DNA of 64,000 nucleotides from Desulfosporosinus sp. (lineage in GTDB: Bacteria > Bacillota > Desulfitobacteriia > Desulfitobacteriales > Desulfitobacteriaceae). This document shows, one piece after another, positions 7,667 through 16,351 of this stretch. Below the pieces are notes generated by a model, which was not told the origin of the DNA, did no database searches, and worked only from the letters and a program-made list of their open reading frames with translations. A program made the position numbers and the translations under genes. Numbering within the stretch: the first letter of the stretch is position 1; each line of letters starts with the position of its first letter. The stretch spans positions 261,588-325,587 of the forward strand of contig DOPM01000029.1 of the NCBI GenBank assembly GCA_003513495.1. Reading direction: 5' to 3'.

Positions 7667-9175
7667 ATGAATAGAATTGACAATGATTTGCTCTCCGTTC
7701 AAGAGGCTCGAATTCTTGTGGAAAACGCCCGTGAGGCGCAAAAGGCACTGGCAGCATTTCCCCAGGAAAAACTCGATGAAATTGTCGGACGTATGGCTGA
7801 AGCGGCGTTTAAGTATGCCAAAGAACTTGCCCTTATGTCCCATGAAGAAACAGGGTTCGGCAAATGGCAGGACAAGTTTGTCAAAAACATTTTTGCCAGT
7901 GATTTTCTTCATAAGAAAATCAGAGACATGAAAGTTGTCGGTATTATCGGCGAAGACAAAGCAAACAAGACCATGGATATTGGGGTACCCGTCGGGGTGA
8001 TCGTTGCGTTGCCTCCTTCGACCAACCCTGCATCTACAACCATATACAAAGCACTAATTGCCATAAAGGCTGGCAATGCTATTGTTTTTTCTCCTCATCC
8101 TAAGGCTCGTAAAACCATCGCTACTGTGCTCGACATACTTATACGAGCAGCTGAAGAAAGTGGACTGCCAAGTGGTGCCATAGGATACTTACGAACGCTG
8201 GCTGTGGACGGTACGGTTGCCTTGATGAACCATAAAGACACTTCGCTTATTCTAATCACAGGTGTGCCCAAGATGGTCAGGGCAGCGTATACATCCGGAA
8301 AACCGACGATCTATGGCGGCCCGGGTAATGGCCCGGCCTTTATCGAACGTTCGGCTGACCTAAAAAAAGCCGTAGCAGATATTATTGCTAGCAGAACCTT
8401 CGATAACGGAATTGTCTCAGCCTCGGAGCAATCCATTGTTGCTGAGGACTGCATCGCCGAAGAAGTAAGACGGGAGCTCAGGAGTAAAGGTGCTTACTTC
8501 ATGTCAGAAGAGGAATCTGTTCAGCTCAGTAAGTTTTTTTACCGGCCTGATAACAGTTTTAACCCGGAAATCGTCGGGAGATCAGCCTTAGAGTTAGCAC
8601 AAAAAAGCGGTCTATCTGTTCCGGAAAATACTAAAGTTTTGATTTCAGAACAAAAATATGTTTCTCCTACCAATCCATATTCAAGAGAAAAATTATGCCC
8701 GGTTCTAGCATTTTACGTTGAAAAGGATTGGATGAATTCTTGTGAAAAATGCATCGAGCTGCTAATTAATGAGGGTCGGGGACATACCTTAGTCATTCAC
8801 TCGAAGAATGAGAGTGTGATTCGGGAATTTGCCCTTAAAAAACCAGTCTCAAGAGTCCTGGTGAATACTCCCGCATCATTAGGGGGTATAGGAGCCACAA
8901 CTAATCTTTTCCCGGCCTTAACCTTAGGCAGCGGAGCAGCAGGCGGCGGGTTTACTTCTGATAATGTCACCCCAATGAACTTGATAAATATTCGAAAAGT
9001 CGGCTATGGTGTACGGCTTCTGGAGGATATAGCCAAGGGTGTACAGGTGGGGGAGACCACTGAAACAAGCGGAAGTCATTGTTCCGCCAATCCGCCTTCC
9101 ATTGACAATACCCAGGATTTGAAAGAGTTGCTGGAAAAACTAATGGAGCAACTTAAGTGGTACGGAGATTATTGA
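7667..9175 (+). CDS. Aldehyde-dehydrogenase homologue lacking the catalytic cysteine
   Basis: A 502-residue protein of the CoA-acylating aldehyde dehydrogenase family used in microcompartments (PduP/EutE/CutF type). Family motifs include DLLSVQEAR at the N-terminus, PPSTNPASTTIYKAL, FSPHPKARKT and NGPAFIERSADLKKAV. At the active site it reads FDNGIVSASEQS, with Ser at residue 251 (codon TCA at 8417-8419). The paralogue at 21763 reads FDNGTICASEQS with Cys at its own residue 251. Without the thiol, acyl-enzyme chemistry should fail, so the protein may be structural, regulatory or altered in chemistry. It has no frameshift and normal codon use, so it seems maintained. The ribosome site is GGGGGGAG. 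Confidence 0.9.
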   Translation: MNRIDNDLLSVQEARILVENAREAQKALAAFPQEKLDEIVGRMAEAAFKYAKELALMSHEETGFGKWQDKFVKNIFASDFLHKKIRDMKVVGIIGEDKANKTMDIGVPVGVIVALPPSTNPASTTIYKALIAIKAGNAIVFSPHPKARKTIATVLDILIRAAEESGLPSGAIGYLRTLAVDGTVALMNHKDTSLILITGVPKMVRAAYTSGKPTIYGGPGNGPAFIERSADLKKAVADIIASRTFDNGIVSASEQSIVAEDCIAEEVRRELRSKGAYFMSEEESVQLSKFFYRPDNSFNPEIVGRSALELAQKSGLSVPENTKVLISEQKYVSPTNPYSREKLCPVLAFYVEKDWMNSCEKCIELLINEGRGHTLVIHSKNESVIREFALKKPVSRVLVNTPASLGGIGATTNLFPALTLGSGAAGGGFTSDNVTPMNLINIRKVGYGVRLLEDIAKGVQVGETTETSGSHCSANPPSIDNTQDLKELLEKLMEQLKWYGDY

Positions 9176-9189
9176 GGGGACGTTCGGTA

Positions 9190-10326
9190 ATGAAAAAGTT
9201 TGTCCTTAAACCTAAGATATATTTCAATGAGGGATCCATGGAGTTTCTTAAAGAAATCAAAGGGTCCTGTGCCTTTATTGTTTCTGATTCTGTTATGGAA
9301 ACGTTGGGTTACCTCCAAAAAACCATAGATTATCTTAATGAAACAGGGATAGAGTCAGCTGTTTTTAAGGAAGTGCGTCCGGATCCGGATGTCAAAGTCA
9401 TTGCCGAAGGCATGAAGAAATACCTGGAAACCCAAGCTGATACCATTGTTGCATTGGGCGGGGGATCTACCATTGATGCTGCCAAAGGCATTATTTACTC
9501 CTTGTGGCAGTTCAGGAAAGCAGCCGGGGAAGAGTTTAAAAAACCATTATTTATCGCTATTCCTTCCACAAGCGGTACCGGATCTGAAGTGACGAATTTC
9601 TCAGTAATCACTGCGGAAGGGGAGAAAGTCTGCATTGTAGATGAGTGGATGGCTCCAGATATCGCCATACTTGATTCCACTTGCATACAACATGTTCCTC
9701 AGTCGGTGGTTGCTGATACTGGTATAGATGCTCTGGTGCATGCTATCGAAGCTTATGTTTCTACAGAGGCAACCCACTGTACAGATGCCCTTGCTGAGAA
9801 GGCCGTTCAATTAATTTTTGAGAATCTCAAGGCTTTATATAATGACGTGAGCAATTCCTGCGCGCGAGAACGCATTCAAAATGCATCCTGTATAGCGGGT
9901 ATGGCTTTTACAAATGCCGGTCTTGGGATCAACCACAGCCTAGCCCATGCTTTGGGAGGAACATTTCACATTTCCCACGGGCGGTCGAATGCGCTGTTAC
10001 TAAGCGCAGTGGTTGAATATAACGCTAATTTAAACAGCAACGATAGTAGATATGCCTCTGAAAAGTATGCGAAATTGGCTGCAGTGTTGCAATTACCTGC
10101 ACGGACGTACCGGGAAGGAACCATAAATTTCATGCAGGCGGTTAAGGGTTTGCTAAAATCCCTGGGTATTCCCAATCGGGTACGCGAGTTGGGAATTGAT
10201 AAGAGTAAATTTGAGAACGAAGTAGAAACTATGGTTGAATTGGCCCTTCATGACCGGTGTACCCCTACTAATCCTAGATTACCGTCTAGAGAAGATCTGG
10301 TCGGTATTTATCAGAAAGTATTTTAA
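9190..10326 (+). CDS. Iron-containing (group III) alcohol dehydrogenase
   Basis: A 378-residue NAD(H)-dependent alcohol dehydrogenase expected to reduce acetaldehyde to ethanol and recycle NADH to NAD+ inside the microcompartment. Visible motifs are ALGGGSTIDAAKG (nucleotide binding) and AIPSTSGTGSEVTNFSVI. The metal region contains DTGIDALVHAIEAYVS and GINHSLAHALGG, with a further GRSNALLL. The ATG at 9190 is chosen because GAGGGGA lies just upstream; the longer frame from 9157 overlaps the preceding gene. It corresponds to CutO/EutG-type enzymes of choline and ethanolamine loci. Confidence 0.93.
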   Translation: MKKFVLKPKIYFNEGSMEFLKEIKGSCAFIVSDSVMETLGYLQKTIDYLNETGIESAVFKEVRPDPDVKVIAEGMKKYLETQADTIVALGGGSTIDAAKGIIYSLWQFRKAAGEEFKKPLFIAIPSTSGTGSEVTNFSVITAEGEKVCIVDEWMAPDIAILDSTCIQHVPQSVVADTGIDALVHAIEAYVSTEATHCTDALAEKAVQLIFENLKALYNDVSNSCARERIQNASCIAGMAFTNAGLGINHSLAHALGGTFHISHGRSNALLLSAVVEYNANLNSNDSRYASEKYAKLAAVLQLPARTYREGTINFMQAVKGLLKSLGIPNRVRELGIDKSKFENEVETMVELALHDRCTPTNPRLPSREDLVGIYQKVF

Positions 10327-10383
10327 CCATCAATATTAGAATTAACTTGTTTTTACGAATAACAAAAGAAGGAGGAAAGAAAA

Positions 10384-12927
10384 TTGGATATTAAAGAGTT
10401 CTCAAATAAATTTGCGGATGCAACCAAACATTTATCCCCGGAAGAAACAGCTGCCATTATGAAGTTGTTTGAGGGAATTTCCAAAGAGTTGTCTGGAAAT
10501 AGTACAGTAACAAGGAGTGTAGAAAAATCACCTGTCTATGAAGGGGAAATCACAGGACTGACACCCCGACTGGAACGTCTGAAAGCAGCTTATTTAAAGG
10601 TTAAACCAAGTGTGAGTATTTATCGTGCCAGAGCTTTCACTCAAGTGACCAAAGAAAATGTGGGGTTGCCTAAAATTCTTCTGCGGGCCAAGTGCTTCAG
10701 AAAAGCTTGTGAGACTGCTCCCTTGGTGATTCAAAACGATGAATTGATTGTAGGACATCCTTGCGGGAAACCAAGAGCCGGTGCAGTATCCCCGGATATC
10801 GCCTGGAGATGGCTGCGGGATGAATTGGATACCATGTCAACTAGAGCCCAGGATCCCTTCCAAATCAGTGAGGAAGACAAGCGGATTTTGCGGGATGAGA
10901 TCTTCCCCTACTGGGAAGGTAAGAGTGTTGACGAAATTTGTCAGAATCAATATGAAGAAGCTGGGGTATGGTCATTTTCAGGCGAATCCTTTGTCAGCGA
11001 TCTCTCTTACCATCAGGTAAATGGCGGCGGTGACACTTGCCCTGGATACGATGTCATATTGATTAAAAAGGGTATTAACGCCGTAAGACAGGAAGCTGTC
11101 GACAGATTGAGCAGATTATCCATGGAAAATCCGGATGACATGGATAAGATCTACTTCTACAAAGCGGAAATAGAGACTTGTGATGGAATTTTAGCTTATG
11201 CCAAACGGCTTTCTGATTATGCAAAAGAACTGGCTGACAGAGAGCATGACTCAGCCCGCCAGAAAGAACTATACAAGATTTCCGACAATTTAGCTTCTGT
11301 ACCAGCCAATCCACCTCGTACTTTCCATGAAGCACTCCAGTCCGTTTGGACGCTGCAATCACTGTTTGTGGTAGAAGAAAACCAGACAGGTATTTCCCTG
11401 GGACGCTTGGATCAATACATTTATCCCATGTTCAAGGCCGACATGGAAGCTGGCCGAATGAACAAATTGGAAGCCTTTGAACTGCTAAGCAGTTTCATTA
11501 TTAAATGCTCTGAGGTTATGTGGCTTTCCAGCGAACTGGGAGCAAAGTATTTCGCCGGTTATCAACCCTTTATCAACTTAACCATTGGCGGACAGAAGAG
11601 AACCGGTGGTGACGCAACCAACGATTTAACTTATCTAATTATGGATGCTGTTCGTTTTACTAAGATGTATCAACCGTCGCTGGCTTGCCGGATTCACAAC
11701 AAATCTCCACAACAATACTTGAAGAAGATCGTCGATGTTGTTAAAGCAGGGCTTGGATTCCCCGCCTGTCACTTTGATGATTCTCATATCAAAATGATGC
11801 TTGCCAAGGGTTTCTCCATAGAAGATTCACGGGACTATTGCCTCATGGGCTGTGTAGAACCGCAAAAGTCCGGCCGAATTTATCAATGGACATCCACCGG
11901 TTATACTCAATGGCCGATTGCCATAGAATTTGTTCTTAATCGCGGCATGATGAAATGGCATGGCACCATGCAAGGTCTGGACACAGGGGATCTTGACAAT
12001 ATCAAGACCTATGAGGAATTTGATACTGCCTGCAAACAACAAATCGAGCACATTATCCGCCTATCAGCCATAGGAACTCTTGTCAGCCAGCGGGTTCACC
12101 GAGATATTGCTCCAAAACCCCTCATGTCCCTACTGGTAGAAGGGTGTATGGAAAAAGGCACAGATGTTACAGGTGGCGGCGCTCTAGTCAATTACGGTCC
12201 TGGACTTATCTTCTCCGGCCTCGGAACCTATGCCGACTCTATGGCAGCGATCAAAAAGCTGGTTTTTGAAGAGAAGAAATATACTCTAAAACAAATCCGG
12301 GATGCATTGGCTGCGAATTTCGAAGGATTCGAATCTATTCGCACTGATTGTCTAAATGCACCGAAATACGGCAATGACGATGACTATGTTGATGAAATTG
12401 CCTCAGATCTCATTATCTGGACTGAACGGGTGCACCATTCCTTTAAGATGTTGTATTCTCACTTCACCCATGGCACCCTTTCCATTTCCAACAACACGCC
12501 TATCGGAGAAATCACTGGTGCAACAGCTAACGGACGTTTGGCCTGGACACCCTTGTCTGATGGAATCAGCCCGACACAGGGTGCGGACAAATTGGGACCC
12601 ACAGCCATTATTAAATCCGTCAGCAAGCTAAGTAACGAATCTATGAATATCGGTATGGTACACAACTTCAAATTGTTACGTGGTATCCTGGAAACTCCGG
12701 AAGGAGAAAATGGCCTGATCACCTTACTCAGAACGGCTTCCATCCTCGGTAATGGTCAGATGCAGTTCAGTTATGTCGATAACGAAGTTTTAAAGAAGGC
12801 CCAAATCGAGCCTGACAAGTATAGGGACCTAATCATTCGTGTTGCTGGGTATAGTGCTTACTTCGTTGAGCTGTGCAAAGAGGTACAGGATGAAATCATT
12901 AGCAGAACGGTTTTGGATCATTTTTAA
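10384..12927 (+). CDS. cutC: Choline trimethylamine-lyase, glycyl radical enzyme
   Basis: Cleaves choline to trimethylamine and acetaldehyde by a radical mechanism in the anaerobic microcompartment. It has 847 residues, the length of type I CutC (no long N-terminal extension). The thiyl cysteine motif MGCVEPQ places Cys490 and Glu492. The glycyl radical motif RVAGYSA near the C-terminus places Gly822. Each is offset by one from the characterised Desulfovibrio CutC (C489, E491, G821, from memory). Tyr209 and Asp217 in YHQVNGGGD match the choline-binding Tyr208/Asp216. GCVEPQKSGRIYQWTST is the CutC signature and argues against diol dehydratase or pyruvate formate-lyase. The start is TTG at 10384 with AAGGAGGAAAG before it. 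Confidence 0.97.
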   Translation: MDIKEFSNKFADATKHLSPEETAAIMKLFEGISKELSGNSTVTRSVEKSPVYEGEITGLTPRLERLKAAYLKVKPSVSIYRARAFTQVTKENVGLPKILLRAKCFRKACETAPLVIQNDELIVGHPCGKPRAGAVSPDIAWRWLRDELDTMSTRAQDPFQISEEDKRILRDEIFPYWEGKSVDEICQNQYEEAGVWSFSGESFVSDLSYHQVNGGGDTCPGYDVILIKKGINAVRQEAVDRLSRLSMENPDDMDKIYFYKAEIETCDGILAYAKRLSDYAKELADREHDSARQKELYKISDNLASVPANPPRTFHEALQSVWTLQSLFVVEENQTGISLGRLDQYIYPMFKADMEAGRMNKLEAFELLSSFIIKCSEVMWLSSELGAKYFAGYQPFINLTIGGQKRTGGDATNDLTYLIMDAVRFTKMYQPSLACRIHNKSPQQYLKKIVDVVKAGLGFPACHFDDSHIKMMLAKGFSIEDSRDYCLMGCVEPQKSGRIYQWTSTGYTQWPIAIEFVLNRGMMKWHGTMQGLDTGDLDNIKTYEEFDTACKQQIEHIIRLSAIGTLVSQRVHRDIAPKPLMSLLVEGCMEKGTDVTGGGALVNYGPGLIFSGLGTYADSMAAIKKLVFEEKKYTLKQIRDALAANFEGFESIRTDCLNAPKYGNDDDYVDEIASDLIIWTERVHHSFKMLYSHFTHGTLSISNNTPIGEITGATANGRLAWTPLSDGISPTQGADKLGPTAIIKSVSKLSNESMNIGMVHNFKLLRGILETPEGENGLITLLRTASILGNGQMQFSYVDNEVLKKAQIEPDKYRDLIIRVAGYSAYFVELCKEVQDEIISRTVLDHF

Positions 12928-12946
12928 ATAAGAGTTTCAAATTAAT

Positions 12947-12986
12947 ATGGAATATCGGAAGACAATAACCTCTTCTGATATTCCAT
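12947..12986 (+). other. Long hairpin after cutC without a T-tract
   Basis: A 16-bp stem, ATGGAATATCGGAAGA with TCTTCTGATATTCCAT (one G-U pair), around an 8-base loop, located 20 bases after the cutC stop. No run of T follows, and the next gene starts 25 bases later. It looks more like an mRNA-stabilising or processing hairpin than a terminator. It could allow cutC to be expressed above the downstream genes. Confidence 0.6.
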
Positions 12987-13010
12987 GAATAAGGAGGGAG
13001 CATAGTCTAG

Positions 13011-14030
13011 ATGAGCATATCGGGAAATCAAAAAGCCATCATGATGAAGGAAAAACTGAATGCCGACTTTGCCAGAAAAGGTGTATTAACGGGCCTTTTC
13101 AGTGGCTGCACCTGGGGTTTGAACAGTGTACTCTTAGGACTGGCCCTGGGCCTCATCCCTTTAATGGGGGATGATGCTGGAAAATATGCCCTGTTCGCTA
13201 TCCCGCTGGCTGCCGCCTGTATGAATGATTCCTTTGCAGGACTATGGCTGCTCCTCTATAACGGTGGAGCCGGACGTTTCAAAGAAATCATTCGTAGTCT
13301 TAAAACCTTTCCAGGTTTAATGGTTTGCGTTGCCGCATTGTTGGGTGGACCTATTGCTAATGGGGGATACCTGCTAGGAATCTCAATGGCTGGACCAGCT
13401 TATGCATTAACTATTACGGCCTTATATCCAATCGTTGGTGCGCTTCTTTCTAGAATCTTCCTCAAACAACACATTGTGCCTCGGGTTTGGGTTGGCATGC
13501 TTCTCTCAGTTATCGGAGCGATCGTTATATCCTATGTGCCGCCCGAAGGCGGAAACAGCGAAACCTTCTACCTCGGTCTTCTCTTCGCATCTCTAGCTGC
13601 TTTAGGATGGGGCGCAGAAGCCGTATTGGCAGTATTCGGCATGTCCATGATTGACCCGAAAATCGCTATTAATATCCGTGAATTGACTTCCGGTCTTTTC
13701 CTAGCTATTTTCGTTCTTCCCATCGTTGGTGGCTGGGTTATCGTTTCCCAAGTCTTTACTCTGCCTGGAACCCTTGGGGCCTTTGCCATTGCTGCCCTGG
13801 CGGCAGCGGTATCCTACCTGGCATGGTATAAGGCTAACACCACCATTGGTGTCGCCAAAGGGATGGCCCTTAACGGAACCTATGTCATGTGGGGGGTTAT
13901 CTTCTCGGTAGTTTTCTTGAACTCGCCTCTTACCCAGAACTTGGTTATAGGCAGTGGATTGGTACTGATCGGTGCTACTCTCGTCGCTATTAACCCGAAA
14001 GAGTTCTTCAAGAAAGGAGAGGTGGCATAA
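13011..14030 (+). CDS. EamA/DMT-superfamily membrane transporter
   Basis: A 339-residue membrane protein with about ten hydrophobic segments in two homologous halves, as in drug/metabolite transporters. It begins GLFSGCTWGLNSVLLG and later has a second repeat-like GLLFASLAALGWGAEAVLAV. Internal position in the cut operon, between cutC and cutD, suggests export of trimethylamine or import of choline. Other cut loci carry a small EmrE-type exporter in an equivalent role. The first ATG is used, though its ribosome site (AAGGAGG) is rather far. Direction and substrate are inference. Confidence 0.82.
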   Translation: MSISGNQKAIMMKEKLNADFARKGVLTGLFSGCTWGLNSVLLGLALGLIPLMGDDAGKYALFAIPLAAACMNDSFAGLWLLLYNGGAGRFKEIIRSLKTFPGLMVCVAALLGGPIANGGYLLGISMAGPAYALTITALYPIVGALLSRIFLKQHIVPRVWVGMLLSVIGAIVISYVPPEGGNSETFYLGLLFASLAALGWGAEAVLAVFGMSMIDPKIAINIRELTSGLFLAIFVLPIVGGWVIVSQVFTLPGTLGAFAIAALAAAVSYLAWYKANTTIGVAKGMALNGTYVMWGVIFSVVFLNSPLTQNLVIGSGLVLIGATLVAINPKEFFKKGEVA

Positions 14031-14032
14031 TC

Positions 14033-14323
14033 ATGGCTGATACATTACCACTGCGTTTTAGAGTGCTTCATTATATTTCTACAGTGGACAAAGCCTCCGC
14101 GGATCAGATTATGCAGGCGTTGAAACCGGAATATGGCACTGAAAAACAGTTTACAAAAAAAGTGTTTGTAGATCATCTCCTCGACATGAAAGCAAACTTC
14201 ATCATTGACGATAATGATGTGACATTAGATGACAAGGGAGAATTAGTTATTTACTACTCCATCAATGATGAGGGAAAACGACTACTTGGCAAATATCTCC
14301 CTAAGCGTTGGACTCAGAAATAA
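14033..14323 (+). CDS. Small uncharacterised protein of the cut operon, winged-helix-like
   Basis: A 96-residue soluble protein that starts two bases after the transporter stop, which implies translational coupling. It reads LRFRVLHYISTVDKASADQI, then a charged helix, then DVTLDDKGELVIYYSINDEGKRLL. This helix-helix-strand-strand pattern resembles a small winged-helix domain. I do not recognise a named family. Its place immediately before the activase gene suggests a partner of the transporter or of CutC/CutD, or an operon-specific regulator. Confidence 0.75.
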   Translation: MADTLPLRFRVLHYISTVDKASADQIMQALKPEYGTEKQFTKKVFVDHLLDMKANFIIDDNDVTLDDKGELVIYYSINDEGKRLLGKYLPKRWTQK

Positions 14324-14351
14324 TTTTCATAGGGATTAAGGATGGGACATT

Positions 14352-15326
14352 ATGAGTACAGAAACCGTTGCAATCTTAGAAAGAAAAGCGAGAATCTTCA
14401 ATGTACAGAAATACTCCATCTATGATGGACCGGGTATACGGACATTAATTTTTTTCAAAGGGTGTCCCCTGAGATGCAAGTGGTGTTCCAATCCCGAGGG
14501 ACTTGAAAGAAACTATCAGGTCATGTTCAAAGAGGATTTGTGCGTAGACTGTGGCAATTGTATTCCTGTATGTCCCGTCCACCTACATTATTTTCAAGAT
14601 GACGAAGACGGAAAGAACGGCCAAAAAGCCCAGCATAAAGTCAAGAGAACGATTAACTGTGTAGGTTGCCGAAAATGCGAAAGCGTATGCCCTAAACAAG
14701 CGCTGTCCATTGTCGGTTCAGACAAAACAATTTCTGATGCCCTGGAAATCATCCAACAAGATGCGCTCTTCTATCTGAGTTCAGGTGGAGGAGTTACCCT
14801 TGGGGGAGGGGAGGTCACAGCGCAGCCGGAATTTGCCGCAAATCTGCTGATGGAATGTAAGCGTCTGGGAATTCACACGGCGATTGAAACCAGTGGCTAT
14901 ACAAAACTTGACTCCCTACTAATGATCGCCCAGTTTACTGATTTATTTCTGTATGATATTAAGCAAATCGATTCTGAACGTCATTATGAACTTACCGGAG
15001 TGCGCAATGAACGTATTCTGGATAATCTAACCGAACTTATACGCCGGGGGTTTACGGTTAAAGTCAGGATGCCCCTCATCAAGGGATTGAATGATAGTAA
15101 AGAAACCATTGGCAAAACCCTGGAATTTCTTCAGTCCTTCAAAGATTATAAAAACTTTCAGGGTATCGACTTGCTTCCTTATCATAAATTAGGCATCAAC
15201 AAATACAAGCAATTGGATATGACATATGCCATAACTGAAGATTTGAGCTTTAAGGAAGAAGAGTTGGATAAAATTCAAGAGTTTATAAAAGGGTATGACT
15301 TACAGGTCGAAGTCATTAGACATTAA
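14352..15326 (+). CDS. cutD: Choline TMA-lyase activating enzyme, radical SAM
   Basis: Installs the glycyl radical on CutC using S-adenosylmethionine and a reduced [4Fe-4S] cluster. It has 324 residues. The radical SAM motif is KGCPLRCKWCSNPEG, with Cys38, Cys42 and Cys45. Two ferredoxin-type clusters follow: CVDCGNCIPVCP (from residue 64) and CVGCRKCESVCP (about residue 100). This is the layout of glycyl-radical-enzyme activases other than the short PFL activase. GGGVTLGGGEVTAQPEF is the family SAM-binding region. It needs a low-potential electron donor, for which the PduS-like protein at 18462 is a candidate. Confidence 0.95.
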   Translation: MSTETVAILERKARIFNVQKYSIYDGPGIRTLIFFKGCPLRCKWCSNPEGLERNYQVMFKEDLCVDCGNCIPVCPVHLHYFQDDEDGKNGQKAQHKVKRTINCVGCRKCESVCPKQALSIVGSDKTISDALEIIQQDALFYLSSGGGVTLGGGEVTAQPEFAANLLMECKRLGIHTAIETSGYTKLDSLLMIAQFTDLFLYDIKQIDSERHYELTGVRNERILDNLTELIRRGFTVKVRMPLIKGLNDSKETIGKTLEFLQSFKDYKNFQGIDLLPYHKLGINKYKQLDMTYAITEDLSFKEEELDKIQEFIKGYDLQVEVIRH

Positions 15327-15352
15327 ATTCTTTATGCGGAGGTCGGGATTAG

Positions 15353-15706
15353 ATGAGTGCAGCGGATGAGTTTGATAAAAAACGAATTATCCAGGAATCT
15401 GTGCCTGGCAAGCAGGTCACCCTGGCTCACATCATAGCTTCTCCCGTACAAGACATCTATGAACGTCTGGGAATTGAAGAAACAGGAGCCATTGGAATTT
15501 TAACCCTCACTCCCAGTGAGACAGCAATTATTGCCGCCGATATTGCCACAAAGACATCTGATATTGACATCGGCTTTCTCGATCGTTTTACAGGATCCCT
15601 AGTTATTTCTGGTGACGTGGCCAGTGTTGAAACAGCCATGATAGCCATTAATGAAACCTTGGAAAAGTTGTTAGGCTTTACGCCTGCTAAGATAACACGC
15701 ACATGA
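15353..15706 (+). CDS. Permuted BMC-H shell protein, EutS/PduU type
   Basis: A 117-residue circularly permuted hexameric shell protein. The N-terminal strand IIQESVPGKQVTLAHIIASP is the EutS/PduU-specific beta-barrel segment that caps the pore. It is followed by ETGAIGILTLTPSETAIIAADIA and TGSLVISGDVASVETAM. Such proteins probably form closed or gated pores in the shell. The stop overlaps the start of the EutP gene (ATGA). Confidence 0.92.
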   Translation: MSAADEFDKKRIIQESVPGKQVTLAHIIASPVQDIYERLGIEETGAIGILTLTPSETAIIAADIATKTSDIDIGFLDRFTGSLVISGDVASVETAMIAINETLEKLLGFTPAKITRT

Positions 15707-16149
15707 AAAAACGCATTATGGTCATAGGGCCAACTCAATCTGGTAAATCCACACTGATCAACGTTTTGAATGATTCTACGAGGCCCTTAAAAAAGACCCA
15801 AGATGTCATCTATGGAAAAAATACCATAGATACTCCAAGCTCGTATATTGAAAACCCTTCTATGTACAAATATCTGATCGCAACGGCTCAAGCCGCATCC
15901 CATTTGCTCATTCTAGTGGATCAAGCTAGACCTACGGAGGTATATCCGCCCGGTTTTGCCAAAACCTTTACCTGTCCAGTCATTGGTGTAGTTACCAAGA
16001 CGGACTTAGTTCCGGAAAATGCTGGTTTGTGCAATCAACAGCTGAGAAAAATCGGGATTTTCGAGCCTTACTTCTGGATTTCGCTAAAAGACAATAGAAA
16101 TGTGGATTCACTGAAACACTATTTACTTGGAAATCAACAAACGCCTTAA
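15703..16149 (+). CDS. eutP: EutP/PduV-like small GTPase
   Basis: A 148-residue P-loop protein. The Walker A motif is GPTQSGKST at residues 9-17. The base-recognition motif is VVTKTDL (an NKxD variant TKTD), matching EutP/PduV proteins associated with ethanolamine and propanediol microcompartments. Roles in compartment positioning, or as an acetate kinase, have been proposed for the family. It overlaps the preceding shell gene by four bases. A dispersed repeat follows its stop. Confidence 0.9.
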   Translation: MKKRIMVIGPTQSGKSTLINVLNDSTRPLKKTQDVIYGKNTIDTPSSYIENPSMYKYLIATAQAASHLLILVDQARPTEVYPPGFAKTFTCPVIGVVTKTDLVPENAGLCNQQLRKIGIFEPYFWISLKDNRNVDSLKHYLLGNQQTP

Positions 16150-16200
16150 TGAAGTTTTTAATATAGATGACTTTGCGCAATACAAGGGGAAATTTGGTAT

Positions 16201-16325
16201 CAGACTTTCATGCAGCTAAGGCTGCACCATTGATGAATAAAAAAAGTATTGGGTCAAGATACTTCACTGCGTTCAGTATGACATAGTGCAGTGTCATCCT
16301 GAGCATGGCGAAGGATCTTTTCCAG
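16201..16325. repeat. Dispersed palindromic intergenic repeat, copy A, inside the cut operon
   Basis: Contains CAGACTTTCATGC, a small hairpin GCAGCTAAGGCTGC and ATTGATGAAT. It then has the palindrome AAGATACTTC...CATCCTGAGC...GAAGGATCTT. Related copies lie at 34166-34300, 49961-50017 and 59740-59790. It occupies the only long gap (about 200 bases) in the structural part of the operon. Fold-back of the palindrome could attenuate or process the polycistronic mRNA. Confidence 0.65.
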
Positions 16326-16351
16326 AAATTTAAGGAAGGGTAGGTGAGGCA

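Noticed and set aside
7379..7912. Minus-strand 177-codon open frame across the shell and dehydrogenase genes
   Set aside because: It is antisense to two clearly real genes and has no protein-like motif.
10384..12927. Reading the glycyl radical enzyme as a diol dehydratase, hydroxyproline dehydratase or pyruvate formate-lyase
   Set aside because: The MGCVEPQKSGR signature, the choline-binding Tyr/Asp positions and the CutC length and locus make choline lyase much the best fit.
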